From JASHPR01 sp963833885 (GTDB lineage: Bacteria; Actinomycetota; Actinomycetes; Streptosporangiales; Streptosporangiaceae): a DNA stretch of 64,000 nt. The stretch lies in contig CAWHZU010000003.1 of the NCBI GenBank assembly GCA_963833885.1, forward strand, positions 129,923 to 193,922. The letters run 5' to 3'. Under the pieces are notes generated by a model that was not told where the DNA came from, made no database searches, and was given only the letters and a program-made list of their open reading frames with translations. Every line of letters begins with the position of its first letter. Position 1 is the first letter of the stretch. The position numbers were made by a program, and so were the translations under genes. Shown in pieces: positions 39,520 through 48,807 of the stretch.

Positions 39520-41886
39520 ATGGCAGATGGGGGTGCTGCGGGACCGCCGGTACTGGCTGCGCCCGCGACGCAGACGCCGCCCGCGGGCCTGTCCAGCGCC
39601 GAGGTTGCCGAACGGCGCTCGCGCGGGCTCGGCAGCTCGGGCCCGGACCGGACCAGCCGCTCGGTGGCCGAGATCCTCCGCGCGAACATCTTCACCAGGT
39701 TCAACCTGATCCTTGGCGTCCTGCTGGCCGTGATTCTTGCCCTCGGCGACCCGCAGGATGCCCTGTTCGGCATCGTGCTGGTCAGCAACGCGGTCATCGG
39801 CATCGCCCAGGAACTGCGCGCCAAGCGGACGCTGGACCGGCTCGCGGTGCTCAGCGCGCCGCGGGTCCGCGTGATCAGGGATGGCGCGACGCAGGACATC
39901 GACATCGGCAGCCTCGTGGTCGGTGACCTCATCGACCTTCGGGCCGGTGACCAGCTCGTGGCCGACGGCTTGGTGCGCGAGAGCGAAAGCCTGCAGGCCG
40001 ATGAGTCGCTGCTGACCGGTGAGCAGGAGCCGGTGGCCAAGCAGGCCGGCGACCGCCTGCTCTCCGGCAGCTTCGTGGCGGCCGGGTCGGGCGGCTACCA
40101 GGCCATGGCGGTGGGCGCCGAGGCGTACGCGCGCAAGCTCGCCGCGGAGGCGCGGCGTTTCACGGTGGTGCGCTCCGAGCTCATCGACGGCATCAACCGC
40201 ATCTTGCGGTATGTCACCTGGGCGATCGTGCCGGTGGCGGTGCTGACGATGATCAGCCAGCTGCACGCCGGGCAGACCACGAAGCAGGCGCTGACCGGAA
40301 CGGTCGCCGCGCTGGTCGGCATGGTTCCGCAGGGCCTGGTGCTGCTGACCAGCGTTGCCTTTGGCGTGGCCGCGGTCACGCTCGCCCGGCGCCGGGTCCT
40401 GGTGCAGCAGCTTCCCGCGGTCGAGGGGCTGGCCAGAGTGGATGTGGTGTGCCTGGACAAGACCGGCACTCTCACCGACGGCACGATCGCGTTCGACAGC
40501 CTGATCTCGCTCGACGGCCAGGCCCCGGCCGAGGCCGCGCTCGGGGCGCTCGCAAACGACGAGAACCGGAACGCGACGCTCGCCGCGATCGGGCAGGCAT
40601 GCCCACCCCCGGACGGGTGGGCGCGACAGGCCGCCGTGCCGTTCTCCGCGGCGCGCAAGTGGAGCGCCGCGAGCTTCGCCGGGCACGGCACCTGGGTGCT
40701 TGGTGCGCCGGAGATGATGCTGCCAGCCAGCCAGCGGGCGCTGCTGTCTCAGGCCGCGGACCTGGCCGCTGGCGGCCGGCGGGTGCTCGCGCTCGCCCGC
40801 ACCGGGCGGCCGCTGGACGGCGAGTCGCTGCCGGCGGACCTGCGGCCGGTGGCGTTCATCCTGCTGGCTGAGCGGCTGCGGCCGGACGCCAGCGACGCGA
40901 TCAGGTACTTCGCCTCGCAGGGCGTGGCGATGAAGGTGATCTCCGGGGACAGCCCGCTCACGGTCAGCGCGGTCGCGAAGGCGGCCGGCCTGCCCGATGC
41001 CGGTGACCCGGTCGACGCCCGGCAGCTGCCGGATGACCCCGGCGAGCTCGGCCGGCTACTGGAGGAGCACTCGGTCTTCGGCCGGGTCACCCCGCACCAG
41101 AAACAGGCCATGGTCACGGCCCTGCAGGCGCGCGGGCACACCGTGGCGATGACTGGCGACGGAGTCAACGACGTGCTTGCGCTCAAGCTGGCCGATCTCG
41201 GCATCGCGATGGGCAGCGGCGCGGCGGCGACCAAGGCGGTCGCGGAGCTGGTACTGCTCGATGGCCGGTTCGCCGCGCTGCCGGGCGTCGTCGCCGAGGG
41301 CAGGCGGGTGACGGCCAACATCGAGCGCGTGGCCAACCTGTTCGTCACCAAGACTGTGTGGGCCACCCTGCTCGCGGTCGCCGTCGGCGTCGCGCTGCTG
41401 CCGTACCCGTTCCTGCCACGGCACCTCACGATCATCGACAGCCTCGCGATCGGCATCCCGTCGTTCTTCCTGGCGCTCGCGCCCAACCGCCGCCGCTACC
41501 TTCCCGGCTTCGTCGGCCGGGTCCTGCATTTTGCGATTCCGGCTGGCTGCCTGGTCGCGGCGGCGACGTTCGCGGCGTACGTGCTCGCCCGGGCCGACGG
41601 CCTGCCGCTGGTGCAGCAGCGGACCGCGGCGACCCTGGTCGCGCTCATGCTCAGCCTGGGCGTGCTGGTGCTGCTGGCAATGCCGCTGACCTGGCGCAGG
41701 CTCGTGCTGGTCGGCGCCATGGTGGCCGGGTTCATCGCGCTGTTCCCGGTAGCCGCGGTGCGCCGTTTCTACGCGCTGGCACTGCCGAGCAGCCATCTCT
41801 GGCAGACGCTGCTCATCGGCGCGGCCGGCATCGTCGCGCTCGTGGCATTCTGGGAGATCTCCCGCCGCCTCCGGTCCACCTCGTAG
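39520..41886 (+). CDS. P-type cation ATPase, CtpE-like
   Basis: A 788-residue P-type ATPase. The phosphorylation site CLDKTGTLTDG near residue 312, ESLLTGEQEPV in the actuator domain near 168, TGDGVNDVLALKLADLGIAMGSGA in the hinge, and the M4 GMVPQGLVLLTS are all present. The M4 motif and overall layout resemble mycobacterial CtpE, a calcium uptake ATPase, but the ion is an inference. N-terminal residues 1-40 are Ala/Pro-rich. Ten membrane segments are expected; the C-terminal six are apparent from 41340 on. Confidence 0.88.
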   Translation: MADGGAAGPPVLAAPATQTPPAGLSSAEVAERRSRGLGSSGPDRTSRSVAEILRANIFTRFNLILGVLLAVILALGDPQDALFGIVLVSNAVIGIAQELRAKRTLDRLAVLSAPRVRVIRDGATQDIDIGSLVVGDLIDLRAGDQLVADGLVRESESLQADESLLTGEQEPVAKQAGDRLLSGSFVAAGSGGYQAMAVGAEAYARKLAAEARRFTVVRSELIDGINRILRYVTWAIVPVAVLTMISQLHAGQTTKQALTGTVAALVGMVPQGLVLLTSVAFGVAAVTLARRRVLVQQLPAVEGLARVDVVCLDKTGTLTDGTIAFDSLISLDGQAPAEAALGALANDENRNATLAAIGQACPPPDGWARQAAVPFSAARKWSAASFAGHGTWVLGAPEMMLPASQRALLSQAADLAAGGRRVLALARTGRPLDGESLPADLRPVAFILLAERLRPDASDAIRYFASQGVAMKVISGDSPLTVSAVAKAAGLPDAGDPVDARQLPDDPGELGRLLEEHSVFGRVTPHQKQAMVTALQARGHTVAMTGDGVNDVLALKLADLGIAMGSGAAATKAVAELVLLDGRFAALPGVVAEGRRVTANIERVANLFVTKTVWATLLAVAVGVALLPYPFLPRHLTIIDSLAIGIPSFFLALAPNRRRYLPGFVGRVLHFAIPAGCLVAAATFAAYVLARADGLPLVQQRTAATLVALMLSLGVLVLLAMPLTWRRLVLVGAMVAGFIALFPVAAVRRFYALALPSSHLWQTLLIGAAGIVALVAFWEISRRLRSTS

Positions 41887-41906
41887 CCGGCGTATGCGCC
41901 GGAAGG

Positions 41907-42373
41907 TCAGACCCGCTCGGTGGCCAGGCGCACGCCGAGCGCGATCAGCACGGTGCCGGTCAGGGCGTCGATGGCGCGACGGATCCGGGTGCGGCTGAGC
42001 AGCCCGCCCATCCGCGCCACTGCCAGCGTGTAGCAGCAGAGCCAGGCGAAGGTCATCGCGCAGAACACCAGCCCGAGCAAGGCCAGCGACGAGCCGCTGC
42101 CCGTATCGCCTGCAGCCCGAGGAAGCCAAGGTAAGCCGCCCCCGCGTACTTCACGGCGAGGAAGGCCGGCTCCGAGGCCACCAGCAGGGCCGCGATCCCG
42201 GCGCTCGCGGCGAGCGTCCATACCGACTGGCCACAGGTCACGCCGAGCGCCGTATAAAGCCCGCCGCGCCTGCCGCCGCCCAGGACACCGCTGATCGTCA
42301 CCGCCGTGTCCGGGCCCGGCGTCGCTATGACCACGGCTGAGACGCCTACAAACGCCCCGAATGGGCCGATCAT
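41907..42373 (-). pseudogene. LysE family exporter, internally deleted and frameshifted
   Basis: The N-terminal part from 42373 (VVIATPGPDTAVTISG, LGVTCGQSVWTLAA, AAYLGFLGLQAIR) is a normal LysE/RhtB exporter. About 90 residues in, it passes into another frame that ends as SGSSLALLGLVFCAMTFAWL and IDALTGTVLIALGVRLA, the family C-terminus. The combined length, about 155 residues, is some 50 short of the usual 205, and the typical RQGLLSNLLNPK segment is missing. So about 150 bases were lost around 42090-42105, also breaking the frame. It is probably non-functional. Confidence 0.8.
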
Positions 42374-42409
42374 CCCGCAAATCTAGCGCAGCGTATCGGC
42401 CCGGCGCGG

Positions 42410-43630
42410 TCACGCTCTGCGCGCCCGGCCGGCGGCGAGATCCTGGACTTCGGCGGTGGGTACCTGCTGGAGCGGAAGCAAGATCCGGAACGTGCTTCCG
42501 CGGCCCTCGTCGCTGTCGACCGTGATCGTGCCGTGGTGAGCCGCAACGATGTTCTTGGCGATGGTCAGGCCGAGACCGGTGCCGGGAATCACCTGCTGGG
42601 TCGCAATCGCCGACCGGAAGAACCGGTCGAAGATCCGGTCCCGGTCGGCAGCGGGGATGCCGACACCGGTGTCCGCGACCTCGAGCACGGCCTTCTCTCC
42701 ATCGGTCCCGACCTTGACCTCGACCTTCCCGCCGTTCGGAGTGAACTTCACGGCGTTCGAGATCAGGTTGCCGAATAGCTGGGCGATGCGAGTCGCGTCT
42801 ACGGGCAGGCGGGCTGTGCAGGCCGCCGAGAACACCAGGGCAATGTGCTTCCGCTCGGCCTCCGGGCGCATCTCCTCCACCGCGGCCTCGGCGATCTCGG
42901 CGAGATCCGCGCTGCGGAGCTCGACGTGCATGGTTCCCGAATGCGTCTGGGACAGGAACAGCAGATCCTCGACCAGGCGCAGCAGGCGCTGCGAGTTCCG
43001 CTGGATGACCTCCGCGTACTGGTCGGCGTTGACCTCGCTGGTGCGCTCGTCCCTGAGCAGCTTCACGTACCCGATAATCGACGTCAGCGGCGTCCGGAGC
43101 TCGTGCGAGACCAGGCCGATGAATTCGTCTTTCATCCCGTCAAGCTCGCGCAGCCGCTCGTTCTGCACGCTCAGCTGCTGAGCCTGGTCAAGCAGGGCCT
43201 GCTCGGCCCGGACCTGGGCCGTGACGTCACGCGAGATCCCGAACGTCCCGATGATTTCGCCGGAGTCATCACGAAGTGCCATCTTTGTCGACGAAACCCA
43301 CGCATCCGGGCTGTGGCTGTAGGTCTCCAGCTCCACCTTGCCGACGAGCGGCTCACCGGTGCGGATGATTTCTTGCTCATCCTCGAAGGCCGCCGAGGCA
43401 TGCTGCTTGCTGAAGACGTCGAAGTCCGACTTCCCGACCAGTTCGTCTGCCCTGCGGCCCGGGGTGTACGCGGCGATCCAGCCCTCGCTGACCAGCAGGA
43501 ACCGGCTCAGCCTGTCCTTGAAGTACACCCGCTCCTGGCTCGTGGACAGCAGGTTGCTCATGCAGGTGAGCTCGAGGCTACGCGGGTCGCCCTCCCGCGG
43601 TTCCTGCGGTTGCGGCCTGGCCGTGACCAT
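42410..43630 (-). CDS. PAS-domain sensor histidine kinase, soluble
   Basis: A 406-residue protein with no membrane segment. A PAS domain spans about 25-140 (FLLVSEGWIAAYTPGRRADELVG, IIGTFGISRDVT). The phosphoacceptor motif is LVSHELRTPLTSIIGYVK near 180, and the ATPase domain has NLISNAVKFTPNGG, DTGVGIP and GTGLGLTIAKNIV. The start ATG follows a GGGGGG stretch. No response regulator is adjacent; the downstream LysE pseudogene and the divergent Mo-hydroxylase give no clue to the signal. Confidence 0.9.
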   Translation of the reverse strand: MVTARPQPQEPREGDPRSLELTCMSNLLSTSQERVYFKDRLSRFLLVSEGWIAAYTPGRRADELVGKSDFDVFSKQHASAAFEDEQEIIRTGEPLVGKVELETYSHSPDAWVSSTKMALRDDSGEIIGTFGISRDVTAQVRAEQALLDQAQQLSVQNERLRELDGMKDEFIGLVSHELRTPLTSIIGYVKLLRDERTSEVNADQYAEVIQRNSQRLLRLVEDLLFLSQTHSGTMHVELRSADLAEIAEAAVEEMRPEAERKHIALVFSAACTARLPVDATRIAQLFGNLISNAVKFTPNGGKVEVKVGTDGEKAVLEVADTGVGIPAADRDRIFDRFFRSAIATQQVIPGTGLGLTIAKNIVAAHHGTITVDSDEGRGSTFRILLPLQQVPTAEVQDLAAGRARRA

Positions 43631-43932
43631 CGCAACCCCCCCTGGAGACTCGGCACGCGGCGGCCCGCTACCACCAGCGTCGCTGATCTCTCAGCGTGCG
43701 GTCATCCGGCCAGCCACTCGCCGGCAGGCAGTTATGGCCGGTACCGCAATCCGTATATTTTACGACGTTTCATGCCTCAAAGGATCTGGAAAGATCCAAT
43801 AGTCTTCACGATATCTCCGCTGGCCATGCCCGCTAAACCAGCTTCAAATCAGGGCAAGATGACCTGAGGATTTGCCCGGAACAAGCAAGATGCCCTATTG
43901 GTCGCGGACGCCCGCAGAGGTACCTTCGGTCA
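43631..43932. promoter_or_regulatory. Divergent intergenic region of kinase and molybdenum hydroxylase
   Basis: A 302-base gap, AT-rich in 43735-43820 unlike its surroundings. GGATCT-GGAA-AGATCC at 43782-43797 is a perfect 6-bp inverted repeat. Promoters for both divergent genes must lie here. No gene-like frame was found. Confidence 0.45.
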
Positions 43933-46911
43933 GTGGGAACCAGGCACCGGATCGAGGTCGTCGTCAATGGCCGGCTCCGCGTGTGCGAGACGGCTGGCCG
44001 GACCAGCCTCGCCGACTTGCTCCGCGATGACCTGAGCCTTACCGGGACCCACCTCGGCTGCGAGCACGGGGTTTGCGGCTGCTGCACCATTCTGTTCGAC
44101 GGGGAGCCGGTGCGGTCCTGCATCATTCTCGCCGCGCAGGCCGACGGGCACAGCGTCACCACTATCGAAGGGGTGGGCGAGGGATGGGCCGCGGGGGCGG
44201 GCGCGGCAGGGATGGGCGACCGAGGGGCGGCACCCGCGGGGGCGGGTGCTGAAGGGGCCGGCCGCGGAGCCGGGCTCAGCCCAGTCCAGGAAGCGTTCTG
44301 CCAGGCCCACGCCTTACAGTGCGGCTACTGCACGCCGGGCATGGTGCTTGCGGTGCACGCCCTGCTCGCGGCGAACCCCGCGCCGACCCGCGATGACATC
44401 GACGACGCCCTGGGCGGGAACATCTGCCGGTGCACCGGGTACGTGCAGATCCGCGAGGCCGTGGAGCTGGCCGCGCTGCAGTACTGCTCCTTAGCGGGAC
44501 CCCCGATGCCGGCCAGTGACGCCCGCCCGCGCTGGGCTTCCCGGCCCACCCGGATCCGCGAGGACCGCCGGTTCGTGACCGGGCGGGGCCGGTATGTCGC
44601 GGACATCACGCCGGCCGGCACCCTGCACGTCGGCCTGGTCACCAGCCCGTACGCGCACGCCCGGATCGTCTCCATCGACCCGGCCGAGGCGCTGGAGCTC
44701 GACGGCGTTGCCTGCGTGCTGACCGGCGCCGAGCTCGCGAAGGTCACCGAGCCGCTGCGGCAATATCTCAACCTGCCGGCTGTCCAGTGGCGGCCGCTGG
44801 CGGTTGCGGAGGCTCGTTACGCGGGGGAGTGGGTCGCCGCCGTGGTGGCCTCGTCCCGGGCCGTGGCCGAGGACGCTGCCGAGCTGGTCAACGTCGACTA
44901 CGAGCCGCTCGACGCCGTCCTCGACCCAGAAACGGCGCTCGGCGACGGTGCCCCGCTGGTGCACACCGCGCTCGGCAGCAACGTACTCGCCCACCGCGAG
45001 TTCAGCTGGGGCGACGTGGCCGGGGACTTCGCCAGGGCGGATTCGGTCAGCCGGGTCCGGGTCCGCTGGAACCGCAGCTCCACGGTCCCGCTGGAGACCT
45101 TCGGCGTGGTGGCCAGCTGGGACGACGACGCCCGCCTGCTGGATGTGTGGGCCTCGGTGCAGATGCCGCAGTTCCCCGAACAGCTCGCGCGGGCCCTGCG
45201 GCTGGCCGGCAACCAGGTGCGGGTCCATTTCGACGTCGACGTGGGCGGGAGCTACGGCGTCAAGCGGGGGATCAAGCACGCCGTGCTGGCCGGGCACCTG
45301 TCCACGCTGCTGCACGCGCCGGTCAAGCTCATCGAGGACCGGGCCGAGAACATGCACGGCGGCGACTTCCACGGCCCGGACCGGATCTTCGACGTCGAGC
45401 TCGCCTGCACCGCCGACGGGGACTTCACCAGCATCAAGATCGCGGTCATCGACGACGAGGGAGCCTTTCCCGGGCGCTCGCCGCTGCAGCTCGCCAAGCC
45501 CATCGGCGCGATCGTGGGTCCCTACCGGATCGGCTCGGCTGCGTACACCGCGACCGCGGTCGCCACGAACAAGACCGGTCAGGTCGCGGTGCGCGGCTTC
45601 GGCCAGGCGCCGACCAACTACGCGATCGAATCCGCGGTGGACGCGGCGGCGCGCACCCTGGGCATGGACCGGCTGGCGATCCGGCGGCGCAACTTCATCT
45701 GGCCGGACGAGTTCCCCTACCGGATCCCGAGCGGCACCGAGTACGACTCGGGCGACTACCCGGCCGTGCTGGACAAGCTCACCGGCATCGCCGGGACAAC
45801 GGCCCAGCCGGGGCTCGCCGCGCTGGAGCAGCGCCGGGACGAGCTGCGCGAAGCAGGGAAACTGGCCGGGATCGGAGTGGCCACCTGCCTGGAACCGAGC
45901 GGCGGCAACGCGATCTTCGAGAACGTCATGAACCCCGCCAACGACAAGACCACGTTCCCCGAGGGCTGCCGGCTGCGGGTCGACGCGGACGGCGCGGTCA
46001 CCGCGATCGTCTCGATCGCGTCGGCCGGGCAGGGCCACGAGACCATGGTGGCCACCCTGGTCGCCGAGGAACTCGGCCGCGACCCGGATTCGATCATGGT
46101 CGTCCGGGCCGACTCGCTGACCGGCATGCCGTCGCAGAGCCCGGTCGGCAGCCGGATGACGATCGTGCTCGGCGAGGCCATACGGGGCGCGGCGGCCGAG
46201 CTGAAACTCAAGCTGTGCCGTATCGGCGCGCACATCCTCGGCGTCGACGTTGATCAGGTCGGCTACCTCGACGGAGCCGTTGCTACCCGTTCCGGCAAGT
46301 CTTTGGGGTGGGCCGAGCTGGCCGATATCGCGCTGCGCAAGCAGCACCTGATGCCGCCGGGCGAGCAGCCGGGCCTCGAGGTGGTGCACGTCGCGCACAC
46401 GCCGCGGTCCGGGAACCTGGCCGGGCCGGACGCCGTCGTGCAGATCTACCCGTGCTACTCGTTCGAGGCGCACCTCGTGCTCGCCGCCATCGACCCGGAG
46501 ACCGGCGAGGTGGACCTCGACCGCTACTTCCTCGCGCACGACTGCGGCACCGTGATCAACCCGCCGAGCGTGCGCGGCATGCTGTTCGGCGGAACCGCGC
46601 ACGGCATCGGCGTGGCCCTGTACGAGCAGTTCGCGTTCTCCGAGGACGGCCAGCCGCTGACCCAGTCGTTCATGGACTACCTGCTGCCCAGCATCCACGA
46701 GGTGCCGCAGATCACCGAGGCCGAGCACTGCACGCCGTCGCCGTTCACCACGCTCGGCCAGAAGGGGGCGGGGGAGGCCGGGTACATGGGCGCGCCGGCC
46801 GCGGTCGCCAGCGCGGTCAACGACGCGCTGGCCGCCAGCGGCGCCGGCCCGATCCTGTCCCTGCCGATCAGGCCCGCCGACGTGTGGCTCGCCCTCGGCG
46901 GATCGCCGTGA
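43933..46911 (+). CDS. Molybdenum hydroxylase, fused 2Fe-2S and molybdopterin subunits
   Basis: A 992-residue protein of the xanthine dehydrogenase/CO dehydrogenase family, fusing small and large subunits. The first 2Fe-2S cluster is GCEHGVCGCC near residue 40-50, the second CGYCTPGM and NICRCTGYVQ near 135-175. From about 200 the molybdopterin part follows (TRIREDRRFVTGRGRYVAD), and the catalytic glutamate is in GQKGAGEAGYMGAP near the end. A Gly/Ala-rich insert of about 38 residues separates the two cluster domains, and its DNA is full of G-runs. The FAD subunit is encoded separately downstream. Substrate: probably an N-heterocycle or aldehyde, unknown. Confidence 0.9.
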   Translation: MGTRHRIEVVVNGRLRVCETAGRTSLADLLRDDLSLTGTHLGCEHGVCGCCTILFDGEPVRSCIILAAQADGHSVTTIEGVGEGWAAGAGAAGMGDRGAAPAGAGAEGAGRGAGLSPVQEAFCQAHALQCGYCTPGMVLAVHALLAANPAPTRDDIDDALGGNICRCTGYVQIREAVELAALQYCSLAGPPMPASDARPRWASRPTRIREDRRFVTGRGRYVADITPAGTLHVGLVTSPYAHARIVSIDPAEALELDGVACVLTGAELAKVTEPLRQYLNLPAVQWRPLAVAEARYAGEWVAAVVASSRAVAEDAAELVNVDYEPLDAVLDPETALGDGAPLVHTALGSNVLAHREFSWGDVAGDFARADSVSRVRVRWNRSSTVPLETFGVVASWDDDARLLDVWASVQMPQFPEQLARALRLAGNQVRVHFDVDVGGSYGVKRGIKHAVLAGHLSTLLHAPVKLIEDRAENMHGGDFHGPDRIFDVELACTADGDFTSIKIAVIDDEGAFPGRSPLQLAKPIGAIVGPYRIGSAAYTATAVATNKTGQVAVRGFGQAPTNYAIESAVDAAARTLGMDRLAIRRRNFIWPDEFPYRIPSGTEYDSGDYPAVLDKLTGIAGTTAQPGLAALEQRRDELREAGKLAGIGVATCLEPSGGNAIFENVMNPANDKTTFPEGCRLRVDADGAVTAIVSIASAGQGHETMVATLVAEELGRDPDSIMVVRADSLTGMPSQSPVGSRMTIVLGEAIRGAAAELKLKLCRIGAHILGVDVDQVGYLDGAVATRSGKSLGWAELADIALRKQHLMPPGEQPGLEVVHVAHTPRSGNLAGPDAVVQIYPCYSFEAHLVLAAIDPETGEVDLDRYFLAHDCGTVINPPSVRGMLFGGTAHGIGVALYEQFAFSEDGQPLTQSFMDYLLPSIHEVPQITEAEHCTPSPFTTLGQKGAGEAGYMGAPAAVASAVNDALAASGAGPILSLPIRPADVWLALGGSP

Positions 46912-47879
46912 CGCCGGACGCGGTTGACGTGCACGCCCACGCGGTCCCCGCCGGGCTGATCGGGGACCTGGCGGCGGGCCGGGTCCGGTTCCCGCACGTC
47001 GCGGTGGAGCGGCTCGGTCACGGTCACGCCCTGTCCTTCTGCGGTGGCCCGCCGACCCGGACGATCGCGGCCGGGCTCACCGACGCCGGGCAGCGGGACG
47101 CCTGGCTGACGGGGCAGCGTATCGACCGCCAGGTGGTGGGCGGCTGGCTGGACATCTTCGGCTACGAGCTGCCACCGGACGAGGGCGCGGACTGGGCGGT
47201 CGCGCTCACCGACGGCCTCGCAGCGCTCGCCGCGGCCGATCCCCGGCTGACACCGCTCGGCACGGTGCCGCTGCAGGACCCCGACCGCGCCGCGGCCGCC
47301 GTCGCTGACATGACCGAACTGCCCGGCGTCATGATCGCCACCCGGGCGGGCGGCCGCGAGCTCGACGACCCGGCCCTCACCCCGTTCTGGGAGGCGGCCG
47401 ACGCGGCCGGGGCCGTCGTGTACCTGCACCCGGGGTTCGCCGGTGCCGCCCGCTACGCGGACTTCGGCCTGGTCAACGGGCTGGCCCGGGTCGAGGACAG
47501 CACGGTGACGCTGGCCAGGCTGCTGTACGCGGGCATCCCGGCCCGCTACCCCCGGACCCGGATCGTCGCCGCGCACGGCGGCGGGGCCCTGCCGTACGTC
47601 CTCGGCCGGCTGGTCCGCAACCACGTGATCAACCCGGCCGGCACGGCCGACCCGCTCGAGTCGTTCGCCGAGCTGTACTTCGACAGCGTGGTGTTCGACC
47701 CGGCGGTGCTGGAGTTCCTGGTGGCCAAGGCCGGCCCGGACCGGGTGCTGCTCGGCTCCGACTACCCGTTCCCGATCGGCGACCTGGCACCGCGGGAGGT
47801 GGTCGAGCGCGCCGCGCTGCGTGACGGCGAGCGGGCCGGGATCATCGGCGGCAACGCGGCCCGCCTGCTGCGGAAGTGA
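46908..47879 (+). CDS. Amidohydrolase family protein, ACMSD-like
   Basis: A 323-residue TIM-barrel amidohydrolase of the amidohydrolase-2 group, which includes aminocarboxymuconate-semialdehyde decarboxylase. The metal motif VDVHAHAVPAG is at the N-terminus, with VVYLHPGF, VAAHGGGALPY and LLGSDYPFPIGD as further metal or active-site positions. The GTG start overlaps the hydroxylase stop (GTGA). In aromatic or heterocycle degradation such enzymes decarboxylate or hydrolyse ring-derived acids. Confidence 0.88.
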   Translation: MTPDAVDVHAHAVPAGLIGDLAAGRVRFPHVAVERLGHGHALSFCGGPPTRTIAAGLTDAGQRDAWLTGQRIDRQVVGGWLDIFGYELPPDEGADWAVALTDGLAALAAADPRLTPLGTVPLQDPDRAAAAVADMTELPGVMIATRAGGRELDDPALTPFWEAADAAGAVVYLHPGFAGAARYADFGLVNGLARVEDSTVTLARLLYAGIPARYPRTRIVAAHGGGALPYVLGRLVRNHVINPAGTADPLESFAELYFDSVVFDPAVLEFLVAKAGPDRVLLGSDYPFPIGDLAPREVVERAALRDGERAGIIGGNAARLLRK

Positions 47880-47892
47880 TCGCGGAGCCGCG

Positions 47893-48807
47893 ATGAAGCC
47901 GGTCGATTTCAGCCTGCACCAGCCCGCCACCGTGGACGCGGCGGTGGCGCTGCTGGCCGTCCACGGCGACGACTCCAAGGTGCTCGCCGGAGGGCAGAGC
48001 CTGGTGCCGCTGCTGAACTTCCGGCTGGCCCGGCCGGATCACGTCATCGACATCGGGCGCGTGGCCGGGCTCGGCGAGCTGCGCCCGGGTCCCGGCGAGC
48101 TCGTGGTCGGGGCCATGGTCCGGCAGTCCGCGGCGGAGTCCTCGGCCGCCGTCGCGGCGCGCTGCCCACTGCTGGCCGCGGCGCTCCCGAACGTCGCGCA
48201 TCCCCCGATCCGCGCCCGCGGCACGGTCGGCGGCAGCCTGGCGCACGCCGACCCGGCGGCCGAGTTGCCGGCGGTCGCGGCCGCGCTGGACGCCACGTTC
48301 GAGGCCGTGAGCGTTCGCGGCCGCCGGGAGATCGCGGCCAGCGACTTCTTCCGCACCTTCCTGACCACCGCGCTGGAACCCGACGAGCTGCTCCTCTCGG
48401 TTCGCTTTCCGGCCGCCCCGCCGGGCACTGGGGCTGCGTTCCGCGAGGTCAGCCGCAGGCGCGGGGATTTCGCGATCGCCGGGGCCGCCGCCCAGGTGAC
48501 GCTGTCAGACGGCGCGATCACCGATTGCCGTATCTGCCTGACCGGAGTCGCCGATATCCCGTTCCGCTGCCATGGGCCGGAACGGGTCCTCCTCGGAACC
48601 CGGGCGGACCCGGCCACCCTGGTCCGGGCCGCGGAGGCCGCGCTTGACATCCTGGATCCGCCCGGCGACCTGCACGCCACGGCGCCTTACCGCAAGCACG
48701 TGGCCGGCGTGCTGCTGCGCCGGGCCGTGGCCGAGGCCTTCGGTCGTGCCGCAGCGTGGCGGGACGGGCAGGGAGGGTGGGGCGGGCGGGAAGGGTGGGG
48801 CGAATGA
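47893..48807 (+). CDS. Molybdenum hydroxylase FAD-binding subunit (CoxM-like)
   Basis: A 304-residue protein. KVLAGGQSLVPLLNFRLARP near residue 32 and IRARGTVGGSLAHADPAAELPA near 100 are the two FAD-binding blocks of the CO dehydrogenase flavoprotein family. RRRGDFAIAGAAAQVTL follows. The end is a Gly/Trp-rich tail (GQGGWGGREGWGE), encoded by a G-run stretch. It completes the enzyme whose other two subunits are fused at 43933-46911; an amidohydrolase gene lies between. Confidence 0.9.
   Translation: MKPVDFSLHQPATVDAAVALLAVHGDDSKVLAGGQSLVPLLNFRLARPDHVIDIGRVAGLGELRPGPGELVVGAMVRQSAAESSAAVAARCPLLAAALPNVAHPPIRARGTVGGSLAHADPAAELPAVAAALDATFEAVSVRGRREIAASDFFRTFLTTALEPDELLLSVRFPAAPPGTGAAFREVSRRRGDFAIAGAAAQVTLSDGAITDCRICLTGVADIPFRCHGPERVLLGTRADPATLVRAAEAALDILDPPGDLHATAPYRKHVAGVLLRRAVAEAFGRAAAWRDGQGGWGGREGWGE
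48761..48800 (+). other. G-run cluster, potential G-quadruplex
   Basis: In 40 bases there are nine runs of three or more G separated by one or two bases. It encodes the tail of the FAD subunit and ends four bases before the ATG of the BKACE gene, so it contains that gene's ribosome-binding site. In RNA such a sequence can fold into a G-quadruplex and affect start efficiency. Confidence 0.6.

Noticed and set aside
43933..46911. Carbon monoxide dehydrogenase
   Set aside because: Small and large subunits are fused, and no CoxL-type CSFR active-site loop was seen; a general Mo-hydroxylase call is safer.
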